DNA of 64,000 bases from Pelecanus crispus (lineage: Eukaryota > Chordata > Aves > Pelecaniformes > Pelecanidae): positions 16,079,862 to 16,143,861 of the forward strand of contig NC_134675.1 in the NCBI RefSeq assembly GCF_030463565.1. The letters are read 5' to 3'. A program made the translations under genes and the position numbers. The first letter of the stretch is position 1. Each line of letters starts with the position of its first letter. The notes beneath the pieces are model-generated. The model was not told the DNA's origin. It made no database searches and saw nothing but the letters and a program-made list of their open reading frames with translations. This document shows, in pieces, positions 30,909 through 44,009 of the stretch.

Positions 30909-33662
30909 ATATGCAATGACTAGTTATGAAATATCAATTTCTTTATATAAAGTAGTGAAAGGCCTCTGGGGAGAAGGGTACTGCTGCAGAAGGCACATAA
31001 AACTGTCCCATTTATGATCAAGCTATCAAAAAACCACAAGCTCTTGCATTTTCTGTTGTAATACTTCTGATTTTTATGAAGTAAATGTTTGTAGGATGTC
31101 CTTTGTTTTTCAAAAACATGTGGATAATCTGCTGAGAGCTTCTGTTTAACACTATTTTGTAGATAAGGGAGACAATATGGGAGTAAAAAAACCAACAACA
31201 AACAGGGTTATACCTTAATTTTGTTTGATCTCAAACTGGATTTTTATAAATACAGTAAGAGGTTGGGAAATATTTAGTGCCTGAATTACACAAAATATTC
31301 TATGAAAAGATTGTAAATTCCTCTTCTGGAACAGAATTCCCATTTAGCTGTTTGAGAACACTGCTGGGTAGACTTACAGGGATCTGGTCCAAAATAGTAC
31401 AAATAATTGGATTGTGCATACTGAAACTGAGTTGATTTTTTGGATAATGAAATTGTATCTCTAGGAATTGATAGCTTACATGAAAAGATTTAGTTCTTTT
31501 AATAGACTTCAAAGCTTTTACATAATACACAGTAGGTATTCCTAGATCTGTCTTGGGTTTTGGTAATGGTATCTTTCAAAGAATGAAAAGCCAGCTCATT
31601 CTTTCTGCCACATGGTTTTATTTTCAGTTAGCTATTTTCTAAGTCTTGTTTAAGACTTTCTTCTCCAAAATTCCTTTCTGTGCTTCCCCCCCCCGGAGTC
31701 TGACCTTTTTTAATCAAATGCTGTTTCATTTATATCAGTAGCATTATCAGATGCCAATACTATGCATAGAAAAGTTTTGAAAGAAGTAAATAGAGTATAT
31801 ATCACAGTACTATTCACCTGTTTGGCTATATGTCAATGTGTTAACATCTCTGGAATATACAGTATGGGAAAGGTAATCTGCTGTATGTTAAACTGAATTG
31901 CAATTAAAATTGGATTTTGCTTCAGAGGCAAGTGCATGTGACAGACAAAACATAAGGTGCTATGTTTTATAGACGTAACAGAATGGGCATTACTATGAGC
32001 AAGGAAGAGAAACCTTTCTGCTTCCCACTCAGCTGTCATATTGTCAGAATATATGAGAGAATATGTGTTGCTGCTTATGCTCTGCTTGTTCTGTGAATAA
32101 ATGCAGAACTTAAGGCCATAGAGCTGTGAATCTAACATCTTCCATCAGCACTGAATTTACTTAAATCTATGCTAGCTTGTGAGTACCAGGTTCATAAAGC
32201 TATAGGTCAGGACTAACTGGAATCTTTTCACAGACTGAGAACTATAGTTTATAGCTCTTCAGAGTTTCAGGAAATGCAGTATAATGTGTGTAAAATGAAT
32301 TGAATATATTATGAAACCTTTGATATTCCCATTTTGAATTCTAGAAAGGTATATGAAAACTAAGTTTAAAAACTAAGCTTGAGAAATACTTAAATGTGCA
32401 CTTGCGCTTTAAAGGATATCAGTTTCTCTGGCATTTAGTATGTCTTTGCACACTTAAAATAGTCATTCTAGACTCTGTTGCACTTTCAAGTTATGAACGT
32501 GATTTAAAACCATCACTTTGACCTCATTGGAGTATAAGCCACAGTTCATATTATAGCAACTTGCCAACTAGATAACATGAGTGATTTGAGGTATGCTAAC
32601 TTAAATAATTTTAAGATAGAGCTGTGCAGTAACAACTGGGAGCACTTTGTTTCCCTTCTTTGAGGGCAGGAATGGTAGTGTATATCAAAGCAAGATGGCT
32701 TTAGGTTAATGCAAAATTAGGTTCTAAACTATAATTGTTAGGAATAATGTGATAGTTTGTTACAGCTGAAGGATTATTAACTCACTAGTACAGTCTCTGT
32801 AGTATATTTGAGTCTAAAATGAAACGGGATCAAAAATAGGCTGTCAAATATTGCTGTAATTAATGGAAGCTTTGTAACAAAAAAAAAAAAAATTGTAGCA
32901 TGAGACACTTTCCTTTTTCCTCATCCCAGAGACCCACTCCTTGAATACTGCCCAGTTAACTTTGTTTATGGTTTACCATAACAGCTTATGTGATGGGAGT
33001 TCTATAGTTAGTTATACTGATGAAGTCAAAGAGGACTTAGCGTGATACCCTGTTGAAGGTAGCAGACAACATTAACATTATCTCCTCATTCTTGAAGACC
33101 TTTGAAAATTTAACTGGCAAAGAGCATCTTTCCTGAGAGTGGACTACTGTGTTCTAGGACTCTGGAAAAATGAGCCATGAAAACACAGCTGAAATTAAAG
33201 TAGTAATATTTAAATATCTGTGGTGCAATTGCTTACATTTCCTATACAGGCTTGTAGTGCCTTTCATTTCACTTGGTCCCAATCATGAGGTATTATGAGC
33301 CTACTAGTTTCATATGAATCAAATGATTATAGGAAGAATGAAATTTCCTTTGGCATGTTAAGAATATATTTTTTAATGAGCTATCTACCCCTATGTCCAC
33401 TTGCATAAGCAAATATCTCCATAGTTTGTAACATGCCACAAGGGAAGGGCATTCACTTGCTTTGCTCAAACCATTGCATTTTTAAATGTATTCTATCAGT
33501 CACTGATGAGATGTTGGATTGCACTGCTCACTGATTTATTCTAGAGTACTTCTTCCAGAGGATAAAAAAAATCCACTGCCTTAATATTGTGCTGTTTTTT
33601 ACAAAGCTGCCTTTTATATTAGAACTAGATTGCTTAAACAATATCCCATGTATTACCTGGTG
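30909..33662. other. APC intron 1, no gene seen
   Basis: Unique A/T-rich DNA; an A run of about 15 near 32879-32893. No coding or RNA feature recognised. Confidence 0.6.
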
Positions 33663-34500
33663 TGGTGGGTTAGCCTTGGCTAGAAGACAAACTCCCACCC
33701 AGCTGCTCACTATCCCCCCTCCCCCAATGGGATGGGAGGAAATAGGATGAACAGGAGTGAGAAAGCTTGTGGGTCAAGATAAAGACAGGGAGATTGCTTA
33801 CTAATTACTGCCAAAACAGACTCAACTTGAAGAAAACTAATTTATTGCCAATTAAAATAGATATTGATTTGGGTAGTGAGAAACAAGATGACAAACATTA
33901 GAACAAGACCTTTCCTCCCCCAACTTCACTCCAGACTCCTCTAATCCCCCCCCCAATGGTGTGTGTGTGTGGGGGGGAATGGGGGTGGTGGTGTTTACAG
34001 TCAGTACATAATGATTCCTAGTTTTTACTTTCATTATAAATGATCCAGCCACCAAGCCAGGAGGTGTGGGGTTGCTACTCTACCCTTAATTGGTTTAGTG
34101 GTGGACTTGGTAATGTTAGGTTAATGGTTGGACTGGATGATCTTAAAGGTCTTTTCCAACCTAAATGATTCTATGATTCTATAACAATTTCTCTCTGCTG
34201 CTCCTTCATTCTCTCTTTTCCCCTGCTCTGGCATGGGTTCTCCATGGGCAGCAGTTCCTTCAGGAATATCTATCTGCTTCAGCACAGATTCTCCGTGGGC
34301 TGCAGGGAATATCTGCTCTGCCATGGAGCTCTTCCTCCTCCTTTCTCTGGCCTTGGTGTTCCCTCTGTTTCTCATTCTTTATGTTCCCTTTCTCCTCTCT
34401 CTGTCTGGTGTTTTCTACCCTTTTTAAAATATGTTTTCACAGAGATGCTACCAGCTTCGCCGATTGGCTCAGCTTTGGCTGTTCTAGTACATGTAGAACC
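33663..34500 (-). mobile_element. Diverged LTR-E, interrupted by a CR1 tail
   Basis: Minus-strand LTR-E: TGTGGTGGGTTAGCCTTGGC at the 3' end, the GGGAGATTGCTTACTAATTACTG block, TGCTGCTCCTTC, GCAGCAGTTCCTTCAGGAATA modules, and GATTGGCTCAGCTTTGGC near the 5' end. More diverged than the 46-57 kb copies. Interrupted at 34012-34181. A TG/G run at 33959-33977 is simple sequence. The LTR 5' end is not clear. Confidence 0.8.
34012..34181 (+). mobile_element. CR1 tail element inserted in LTR-E
   Basis: Begins GATTCCTAGTTTTTACTTTC and ends with the CR1 terminal octamer-like ATGATTCTATGATTCT. Removing it restores the LTR-E order CAGTCAGTACATAA...CAATTTCTCTC, with ATAA present on both sides. Homologous over its whole length to 52274-52455. 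Confidence 0.8.
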
Positions 34501-34802
34501 TTTTTCTTTTTATATACCCAAATATTATCAATGCTGTATCCTTTTATTGAAAGGAGAAATAGAATGATAATCTTTACAACCTGAGTGCTGCAGATACTTG
34601 TGAGATTTTCTACAGGGAGAACTTAAATGTCTTACCCATGAATATAGAGTAAGTATTAATGCTGAAATGCAGAATTGGAGATGCTTTTGCATTTATGATA
34701 ACATCTTGCCTGCCCTCTCAGTGGTTCAAAATTTACCCAGAAGTTGGAATACAAGTATATGTTGTCGCTTAACGCTACAGGGACAGGCAGGTGGTTCTAG
34801 GG

Positions 34803-35363
34803 TGTCGTGGTTTAGCCCCAGCCAGCAACTAAGCACCACGCAGCCGCTCGCTCACTCCCCCTACCCCAATGGGATGGGGGAGAGAATCGGAGGAGTAAGA
34901 GTGAGAAACACTCCTGGGTTGAGATAAGAACAGTTTAATAATTGAAATAAAGTAAAATAGTAATGATAATAATAACAATATTATTATAATAACAATATAC
35001 AAAGCAAGTGATGCACAATGCAATTGCTCACCACCCACCGACCGATACCCAGACAGTCCCCGAGCAGCAATCGCTGCTCCCCGGCCAACCCCCCCCCAGT
35101 TTATATACTGAGCATGACGTCATATGGTGTGGAATAGCCCTTTGGTCAGTTTGGATCAACTATTCTGGCTGTGCCCCCTCCCAGTTTCTTGTGCACCTGG
35201 CAGAGCATGGGAAGCTGAAAAGTCCTTGACTAGCATAAGCATTACTTAGCAACAACTAAAACATCAGTGTGTTATCAACATTCTTCTCCTACTAAATCCA
35301 AAACACAGCACTATGCCTGCTACTAGGAAGAAAATTAACTCTATCCCAGCCGAAACCAGGACA
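34803..35363 (-). mobile_element. Solo LTR-A
   Basis: 561 bp, TGTCGTGGTT to ACCAGGACA, with perfect 5-bp duplication TAGGG (34798-34802 and 35364-35368). Keeps an intact CRE (TGACGTCA, 35115-35122) next to the TATA box. Antisense to APC. Confidence 0.95.
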
Positions 35364-35368
35364 TAGGG

Positions 35369-36269
35369 ATTATTAGCTTATTGTTGCACAGAATTTCTAG
35401 CAATTAGCGTAGCTTTCAGTTAAACAGAATTTCTAGTAATCAGTGTAGCTTTCTTATTATCTAGAGTTTTTAGTTACCTGAAAGAACGTGAGTCACTCAG
35501 TCCTTGGAGGAAGAAGACAATGGTGGAGGTGTCCCTGACCACTGGGGGATCATGGGTTTTGCCATACAGCAGCAGTTCTGGTCTAAGTCCAGGACTTGCA
35601 TCTGCTTGATGTTATAGTCAATATCTCATGTGCCATTATGCTTCTCTGTTCCATATCGGGTGGCACCACATCCTGGCAACAATGCTTGGTGGGCAAAATA
35701 GTCTTGTCCTAATGCTGACAGTGGGTTTATCTGTTCTATAATAGGGGTCATCACATCCTGGTGACAACCACAGTGTTGAAAAGGAAGGAGAAGAGGGTGA
35801 TATGTGATCAACATACTTACATATTATGGCTGTTTGTCTTATAAATGGCGTTGGTTATGCTAACTATGCTACCAGGGGTCAGGAGCAGGGGGTACTGGTC
35901 ACGTGCATTAACAGAAGTCATATTCTATATTCTGTAATGTGTGCACAGTAGGTGTATTCAGACTGGCAACAGATTTTAGATGGCTTAAGTACTTAGTGGT
36001 GTGCCCTTTCCATAGCATTGTAATATTTGTTGAGATTAATACAGCCTTGTTATTCTGGAATGAAAGTGTCTTTGCACAGTTATTCAGATGCAACTAGTGC
36101 TTTAACTTGTCTAGCCTCGTTTGCATGAACTTTCAGGCAGAGGTATACCCTTGGGTCCTGCTTTTCACTGCTGGCGGCCGAGTGGTGTGGGTTTACTTTT
36201 TTTTACTTTTTTTTGTTTGTTTGTTTTTCTCCTTAACGCTGTGGATGAATGCGGTAGCCACTCAGGGGA
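35369..36269. other. APC intron 1 upstream of promoter 1A
   Basis: No gene seen. 35480-35830 contains a loosely repeated phrase (CATCCTGGCAACAATG and CATCACATCCTGGTGACAA) and may be an old repeat I cannot name. A T/G simple run lies at 36192-36228. Confidence 0.45.
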
Positions 36270-36670
36270 AGCGCCCCCCTCGTGACAGTGCTGCTCATTA
36301 GCCCCTCTGAAGCATTTAATGTCGGCGACGAGTGCTGCGTTTGGCAGGGCTGCTCCCGGTGCCGAGAGCAGCAGCTCGCCGTCGTTTCAGCAAGTGCTAA
36401 ATGCAGCGAAACGTACGTTTTCAAGAAGCGGCTCTCGCCGGAACCTTCCCGCCTAGGGCGATGGCCCAGCAGAGTACGCAACTGTTTTCCGGCGGGGGGG
36501 AAGGACGGGACGGACGACTATCTCCGGGGCGCGCCGCCCCATTGGCTGTGCGGCGGCGCCAGGCGGCACGTGACTGGGGGGGCCGTATTGGTCGCGGCAC
36601 TAGCACAGCCGCTGGGCGCGGGTGCGGCTGCCGGTAGCGGGATTGAAGCACAAGCGGTTGCGGAGATGGG
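36270..36670 (+). promoter_or_regulatory. APC: APC promoter 1A CpG island
   Basis: CpG-rich block 5.7 kb upstream of the first coding exon. In order: ATTGGCTGTG (inverted CCAAT, 36541-36545), the E-box GCACGTGAC (CACGTG 36567-36572), and GTATTGGT (inverted CCAAT, 36587-36591). The human 1A promoter as I know it has the same three elements in the same order and near-identical local words. USF-type factors bind the E-box there. No TATA box. Confidence 0.85.
36592..36670 (+). other. APC: APC exon 1A (5'UTR; start approximate)
   Basis: Ends ...GCGGAGATGGG followed by the donor GTGAGT at 36671. Human exon 1A ends in a closely similar GGAAATGGG, which supports the splice site. The start is placed just after the last CCAAT box and is a guess. 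It would splice to 42419, keeping the coding start in exon 2. Confidence 0.7.
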
Positions 36671-36680
36671 GTGAGTGAAC

Positions 36681-36753
36681 GTGCGTGTGTGCGTGCGTGT
36701 GTGTGTGCGTGCGTGTGTGTGTGTGTGCGTGCGTGCGTGTGCGCGTGCGCGTG
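36681..36753. repeat. Alternating GT/GC tract (Z-DNA prone)
   Basis: 73 bp of strictly alternating purine-pyrimidine sequence (GTGCGTGTGTGCGTGCGTGT...), starting ten bases after the exon 1A donor. Such tracts favour Z-DNA under negative supercoiling and are length-variable. Confidence 0.95.
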
Positions 36754-38879
36754 GCGGCGCAGGGCCGCCGGATCCTGGTGGCCTTGCTGCGGGGGGAACC
36801 GAGGACGGCTCCCTGCAGTGCTCGCGCCTGTGACGGAGGCAGCAGCGCCAGAAAGGGAGAAAAACCGCTTTTGTGGTTAAAATATGCGAAAAAGAAAAAA
36901 AGGCTTGTTGACATAAAAAGGGGCGGGGGAGGGGGGGAACCGTATCTAAGTAAAGGAGCTTCAGATAACGAAGAATGGAAGGGATATATGGCGAGCAGGG
37001 CTGAGGTCGTCCTGTCCCCTTGCGCTGCTACAGCGGCAGCTGCCGGCGAGGGTCACAAAGCCTCTACCGCTGTGCCCTGGCGCGGCTGTGCCGCCCTGCA
37101 ACGATGGGGAGAGGGTATTTGGCAGGTATTTCAGGATGCGTAGCCCTTGCCTTTGTCGGAACGTGAACGTGTTCCTCTGGGGATGATGCACGTCCCGTTG
37201 TGAAACAGTAAGGAACTCCCTTGCGTGTAGCACCAGCCTGGCGTTGATAGTTACAGGACGCTGCGGTGCCGCCTCTGCGCTTCACTGCAGCAGCTTTTTA
37301 GCTGGAAAATGAGAGCTGTAATGGGAGGGGAAGCTGGGCTGTACTGCTGCACTCAGAAATGCACTGATAGGTGGCCAACTGCGAGCTATGTAGCAGCAGC
37401 AATACTGAGGATTCTTATAAGATGAATGTTGTATGTTTAACGAACCCTAAAATTCTCTGACTTCTTAACAAATTATTTAACATTGTAAAGATATGCTTAG
37501 ATCTGTGATTTAACCTGGATGCTCTGGGAAATGCTAATGGGTGGGTCCTTTTTCTTTGTCAGATATGCAGCTTTTATTCTAGTAGTTAGGTCATTGCCAT
37601 CAAAATTCACCTTGGTTTTGCAAAACCAAGATTTTTGGAAGACATGCTGCCAAATTATTTGATTGTATTTACTATTTGAGTCAAAACTTAAAAACTTTTC
37701 TGCTGACTTAAGTATAGGACTTTGACTATGAACTGTAGGGAGCATTTTTCATTTGATAGTTTTCTTCAATGGATCAGCAAAACTCAGTTTAGACTGGTTT
37801 GGATAGTCATGTGTTGAAAGATGCCTTTTAAAGGTGTAGCAGGAAATGTACAAATTTTTAGTTTGTATAGAAGTATTTTTATTAAATTGCTGTGCATATA
37901 TGAATAATACAATATAGATTAATTCCAACTTAAATCTTTCCTTCCTCTGTTGTTTGTTCTGTTGAAAGTGCACCTTAATATTTTTATACTTTATTTTTAC
38001 TATTTAGTTAACTTTTTTTGTTATTTCTAATGCACTTAATTTCTGAATATTTTATCAAAATTACAGTTCTTTGAAAATACACAAATATATGCACTGAAAG
38101 TAGTTTCCTGGAACCAGACTTCTGTATTTTTAAGGAGACTCCAAGAAACTGATAAACCATTTTTTTCCTCCTCTTTAGTTCTGTTAAATGCAACGATGCA
38201 CAAAAAAAAGGTTTGACAAAGACAACTCTAACTTACTGAGTTTGCAACGAAGTCCTTGTTACTAAACCAACAAGCTCATGAACAACCAAAGAACAGTTTT
38301 CAGTGATGGCTGTTTTCTACTCCTTCCCACATCTCTCTGACTGATGACCTGGGCACACTTAATGCAAAACGAATGAGAATAGGAACTGAAGGTATGAGAT
38401 TTGTAACACTGCTGTTCCATTCATGGACAATCTTATTCCATACTGTTTTCTTAATTCTGTTTAACTGTACCCAAAGCCTTAGAGCCCTTTTAGTGTCCTC
38501 ATTATGTCTATGTGCCCACATAGCCCAGATGAGGAAAAAACCAAACAAAATAACCTCCATTCTACTGAGTAGGCATTTTTGGGTTTGTTCTTCGATGCAT
38601 ATAGGGATAGAAAGATTAAATAGGTTCACAACAAAAGCCATTTTAGTAAGGCTTAGGCATGCCTAGGTGGAAATATTGTGATTTTTCAGTGTGATACTGG
38701 AAAAGGCACGAATATTTTTGTGCTCTGTCTGGAAAGAATCAGGATAATGGGCTTTTATGATGCGAGGAGGATGGAGTATTTTTCAGTGAGTATACAAGGA
38801 GAATATTAAAACCTGTGAACGATAAGTATTTTTAAATTAGCAGGCCTGGAAAACTTGCCCCAAACTGAACTGGATAAGG
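36754..38879. other. APC intron 1 downstream of exon 1A
   Basis: The first few hundred bases are still GC-rich (island shore), then A/T-rich unique DNA. No gene seen. Confidence 0.6.
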
Positions 38880-38999
38880 CGTGTAGATGTGGTGTTTAGG
38901 GACATGGTTTAGTGGTGGAATTGGTAGTGCTAGGTTAATGGTTGGACTTGATGATCTTAAAGGTCTTTTCCAACCTAAATGATTCTGTAATTCTATTCT
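38880..38999 (+). mobile_element. CR1 3' tail fragment
   Basis: GTGTAGATGTGGTGTTTAGG through GATCTTAAAGGTCTTTTCCA to GATTCTGTAATTCTATTC, the terminal ~120 bp of CR1 including the tail octamer-like repeat. Confidence 0.9.
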
Positions 39000-41900
39000 A
39001 AGACAGTCTCTGTCCCACTGATACTTTCATAAATTCTTAAATGCCAAAAAAGACTTGGAAGACTGCTGATATTTTGCCAGATTTGAAAAAGGACAATCAG
39101 AAGGATATCTAGATACAAACCATTTAACCTGAAGTTAGAAGAGTGAGAAGCTGATAAAAGATTCGGGCAACAGAGCAATTGAATTAATGCAAATCAGCAT
39201 GGTTTGATATATTAAAAAAAAATATGGTGAAATAAACCTTACTTGATTTTTCTTGATGTTTTAAGTGTGTTGATAAAAGTAACTATGTAAAAATTGTACA
39301 TTTATGGCTGAAATTAATGGGTGGAGCTGGCTTACCCTAGAACAGCTGTGCAGTGTTTTTGCCCCTGTCTGTCAGCCCTGCTTGTCTTTTGGAAGTACTC
39401 CTATAATAGCTGTTGAGCCATTGTGGTTAATGGCCCAGCATATTAAGTTAAACACATGCTTATTTCAGATTACATTAGTAGTCAGGCAGGAATCTGTAGT
39501 GGTTCAGTAGCTGGTATGTGAGCAGCTGAGCCCTCCTCTCTTCCCTGGGTGGAAACCTTGCAGAGATGGGTAGGGCAGGCACTGTTCCAGCCATCCCAGT
39601 GTTAGCAGTAATCTCTTGCAAGTCAGAACCCTTAGACTTAGTACTTAAAAAATGTTTTGAAATGTGTTAAAAGGATTAATAAGAAACTAATTTGAAAATC
39701 TCAGAAATATGTTTTAATGACAATATGATCTACCACTGAATAAGTCTGTTTTTTTTCTGAATTCAGTGTGATATGCCCTTGAAGAAACAATTCCCCATTA
39801 GTCACCTGGGAGTGAATTACAAAACTAACAGAATAGTAAAGAGTAATAAGGATGAGATATTTGGCTTAGCACAGGATAGTTGGATAAAATTTGTGGCTGT
39901 AGAAAGAAATCAGAGTTGATAGTCCTTTCTGACAGTACTAAATTACAATCTAGATATTAATGTACTGTAGGCACAACGATCATAATTTGTTATCTTAAGA
40001 ATAGTAACTACACTGTGAAAAAAATCTTTGGTCATTAGCACATCTGCTTACCAGTAGCAGTGGTAGTAGAATGCTAAATTCTGTTTCCTTATTAGTGAGT
40101 CAGACATCTGATTTATTGCTCTTTCAACGAAGTTCATAATCCAAAATCAGTGTAATGTAATGAACTGGAGCCCCAGTTGACTTCAGTATTGTTTAGATTG
40201 GGCCTTACTGGAGAAAATAGTTTTGCTTTTTCCACTGATTTTTGTTCTCTGAAGTAGCTATACAACTTATTCACTAACAAAACAAAAAAATCGGCCTTAG
40301 TTACCATGTGTGACTGAATAATTGTTCAGTTGAAGATTTTTAAAGTTGAAACAAATAGGTTGTAGTGAAAATATTGTCTATATGTATAGACAGTGTTAGT
40401 ATTCTGTCTATATTGTTGAGAAAAAGACGTGTTAGGGTTTTACATTTTAAATTATTCTTTAACCTCTGTTCTGAAAAGATTAATTTGTTCTACAGGAAGT
40501 TCTGGTAGTAATAGCATTTATGACTGGAAAAAAAAAAACAAACTAGCAATGGAGGCTGAAATATTTCCATAAGAAGATTTAGTTACTATATCATAAATTG
40601 TTGAGCTTGGGGTTCTTAAGCAGAACCTCTTCAGGGTACGTTGAGTATACTGTTTATTGATTTCAAATAAAAAAGAACACAGATCAATATAAAATTGTAA
40701 GTTTTCAGAGAATATTGGTGGTTTTGCCTATCTCTGTGGGGATTTCAGATTAAAAAGAGCACATCTAAATTCCTGTTTCCTGCGCAGTTATAACTAATAA
40801 GATTTAGACATGCATTTTTCTACATTAAGAAAATTTTAACAGTACATTTGCATAAATTTATGCTGCTGATTAATTTTGGTTTTAGTATCTGAAAGAGTTA
40901 TATCCAACTTGAAAATTCTGCTTTGATATGTGTATTTACGCAAACTGCTGATTCAGTACAGCATAGTGAAATTTCTCGTCGTAATTTCATTTTACTTTGG
41001 TAAGAGATTTCTTCTCCTCCATCTCCTAAGAATGAGAAAATGGGTTAGAGTACTAGGAGACCTAGATTCTAGGTGTTTCTTATATTGATGGAGTTAAAGC
41101 CTGAAGTTCCTACATCCTCAGAGTTATTTCTTGGGGTAAATCTAGCAACAGGGGTATCTCCATTCTTCCATTTGAATCTGGACCACTCTGCAGAAAGAAA
41201 CTCGGATTTAGAGTGCAAAAGGGAGCTTGACTCTCAATCATAATAGTGAACTTACCAAAGGTGGGTTGTGTTCTGTCTCTCATGTATTTTTCTTTGGGTT
41301 GGATAAAGTATGAAATTCTTTTTCTCTTTTGAGTTACAGGTGCCATATTTGCTTAGGAAATTCTTGCTGTGAAATTGGCAGGGTAACTTGTACATGTAAG
41401 AAGTGCTATGCTTCCTGTTACTCTGCTGAATGACTTATTTTCAAATAAGAAATTGATAGCTTCAAATGTAAAGAGCTTAAAACATGGTTATCCAGGCTTT
41501 AATTATCTTATGTTGTTTATTTACATTAATAAGTTTTGGTTTTGGATTTGGAAAACAGGAAACAATTTGAATTTTATCATTTAAGTTAGTGTGCGTGTGT
41601 TTCTTGTTTCTTTGTAATGGCTGAATAATTGTGGTAATGTTTTAGGACTGTGTGACAATATTACCCAAAATAAAGATTGCTTAAAAAGCATGTATGACTT
41701 ATTAACACAATCACTATAGTATTTTATTTTATGATTTATATACTATATCTTTCCTACTCTTCCTCTTTTTATTTATAATATAGGGTATCTTGATATTAAG
41801 AATGGCCTTTCATCTGTTTCTTTAACTGTGCAGTATTTCCACTTGTGTTAGAAATATACGGTTATTTTAGTCTTTATGCCTTGGAGTTTTTTGCAAGACT

Positions 41901-42418
41901 TGATTACTATTACATTTGATGCTTTTGTTCTGTTAAAATTCCTCAATATTTACTGTTCTCCTTTTACACATTTTCATTAGTGCGTGTTATTCTAAGGAAT
42001 GCTGAGCATCTGTGTCTATATTTCACTTCATAAAATATGTGGGCAGTCAGCATCCTTTAGATATGGTTGACAGTGCCTGTTGACTACTCAAAAACAATTA
42101 AATATGATCTATTATCGCCTTAGTTTCTTATTGTTATAATTGAAGTACTTAAAAGTAAGGATGCTTTTTTTTATAATGGTATGATTTCCCCTTATCATCA
42201 TCTTTCATTTGCTGAGTTATGTATCAAATGGAAGCCTACTAAAAAAAAAAGCCATTGAATTGATGTTAGTTCTAGGCATTAATAGTTTGGTTTAATGGAT
42301 TTAAATGAAATGTTTAGTAAGTTGAGTGGTAAATGGGAAAGATTGAGATGTAATTTTATGTTTAGATATGTTTTTTTTCTAAAATGTTTAAATTTAATAT
42401 CTTCTCTTATTTTTCCAG
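39000..42418. other. APC intron 1, no gene seen
   Basis: Unique A/T-rich DNA ending in the exon 2 acceptor: a T-rich tract then TTTTCCAG at 42411-42418. Nothing else recognised. Confidence 0.65.
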
Positions 42419-42436
42419 GGCTGAGGGTAGCCCGGG

Positions 42437-42571
42437 ATGGCTGCAGCTTCATATGACCAGTTGTTAAAGCAAGTTGAGGCATTAAAGATGGAGAACTCCA
42501 ACCTTCGACAAGAGCTAGAGGACAACTCAAATCACCTAACAAAGCTGGAAACTGAGGCATCTAATATGAAG
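42437..42571 (+). CDS. APC: APC first coding exon (human exon 2), residues 1-45
   Basis: APC is a cytoplasmic scaffold of the beta-catenin destruction complex that also binds microtubules and EB1. This exon encodes MAAASYDQLLKQVEALKMEN onward, the start of the N-terminal coiled coil through which APC dimerises; the 45 residues appear identical to human. The full exon runs 42419-42571: acceptor TTTTCCAG before 42419, 18 bases of 5'UTR (GGCTGAGGGTAGCCCGGG, close to the human leader), ATG at 42437, donor AAG/GTATTG. The coding length of exactly 135 bp equals the human exon. Phase 0 at its end. Confidence 0.98.
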
Positions 42572-43689
42572 GTATTGCAACCTGTATGTCTGTGTGTATC
42601 ACCATTTCTGTTATTGCCTTTTGGTTTTGATTATGTATGAGTGTTTTAACAGACTGGTAGTTGCTCAAGAAATTTTATGTGCTTTTAGATTCCTACAGAA
42701 ATCCCTTTCCAGGCTGTGTAAGGGAAAACTATTAATCAAATCTACTTGATTATGAAAACTTTTTTTTTAAATTTGAAAACTAAAACAACATTCCAAAACA
42801 GTTTTTAGACACACCTTTCCATTTTCATATCTTTTCTGGTCTGTCATGATAAGCCCTACCATTTTACCACTGTTGTACTTCCCAGTACTGGAGATTTTCA
42901 GTGTTTTAAGGTAAGCTTAAAAAAAAATTAGTTTTATTACAGTATTTACTTAACATCCCAAAAAGAAAAGCTCATTTTAAAATAATACCACAAGTCTCCA
43001 GTCTCTCCCAAGGCCTAAATTTATACTTACTAATTTCACCCAAATGTGTCTGTCTAGTGTTTATTGGCTAGGTGTAGGCCTTCGGAGCCACCAGAGGAAA
43101 CGCTAAGCTCAGATGGAATTTGTCTTCCTACTGATCAAAATCCATCTATAGGTACAGTTGTATTTGTGTGATACATGGCACTGAACAAGGCAGAATTTCA
43201 CAAGCAATATAGCTGCGTTAATGTAGTGCTTTTCCTGAGATGACAAATCCTGTTTCTTGGTGCTGCAGCTGGGAAAACTGGGCTGCTTTTGGTATCTAAG
43301 CTAACATGGCTTAGAAATTTTTGGTATCTCTGCATATACTACTGTATAGTGTAGGCATACACTGAACATTAAACAACATTTGTATGCCCATCTCCTTGCT
43401 TTACCATGTTCATGTGGTAGATTTATTGTTACTTTATAATTATATGAAATGTGCTGATTTGATGAATGTAGCAATTTAAATATACTTTAAATTGAACTTT
43501 CTTTTCCTCTAGCATATAGACTGAGCTATATATTCATTATAAGAAGAAAATTTTTCTTGTGTTCTGAATTACTGTCATTAGTTACAACAACACTTGAAAG
43601 AACTACATATTTTTTAGTTATGTTTAATCTTTGCATTGCACTGCAAGATGAAAATGACTCTTTCTGAATTGAAGTGAAATTATTCTTTG
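42572..43689. other. APC intron 2, no gene seen
   Basis: A/T-rich unique intron up to the CR1 fragment. Confidence 0.65.
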
Positions 43690-43983
43690 CTGGGTAAAAA
43701 ACTGTCTGGATGGCCGGGCCCAGAGAGTTGTGGTAAATGGAATTAAATCCAGTTGGCGGCCGGTCACAAGCGGTGTTCCCCAGGGCTCAGTTTTGGGGCC
43801 AGTCTTGTTTAATATCTTTATCAACGATCTGGATGAGGGGATTGAGTGCACCCTCAGTAAGTTTGCAGATGACACCAAACTGGGTGGGAGTGTTGATCTG
43901 CTCGAGGGTAGGAAGGCCCTGCAGAGGGATCTGGACAGGCTGGACCGATGGGCCGAGGCCAATTTTATGAGGTTCAACAAGGG
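43690..43983 (+). mobile_element. CR1 fragment, RT core
   Basis: Encodes the CR1 RT segment [20 protein letters not shown] and [10 protein letters not shown] (catalytic ADD) in the frame 43730-43987. Homologous to 51240-51530 and missing both ends; the 3' end stops at FNKG rather than at a CR1 tail, so it is an internal fragment. Confidence 0.95.
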
Positions 43984-44009
43984 ATAAAATAGATATAGTG
44001 AAATGTCAG

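Noticed and set aside
36685-37143. 152-codon frame downstream of exon 1A
   Set aside because: It starts inside the GT/GC simple repeat (Val/Cys/Arg alternation) and lies in the intron after a good donor.
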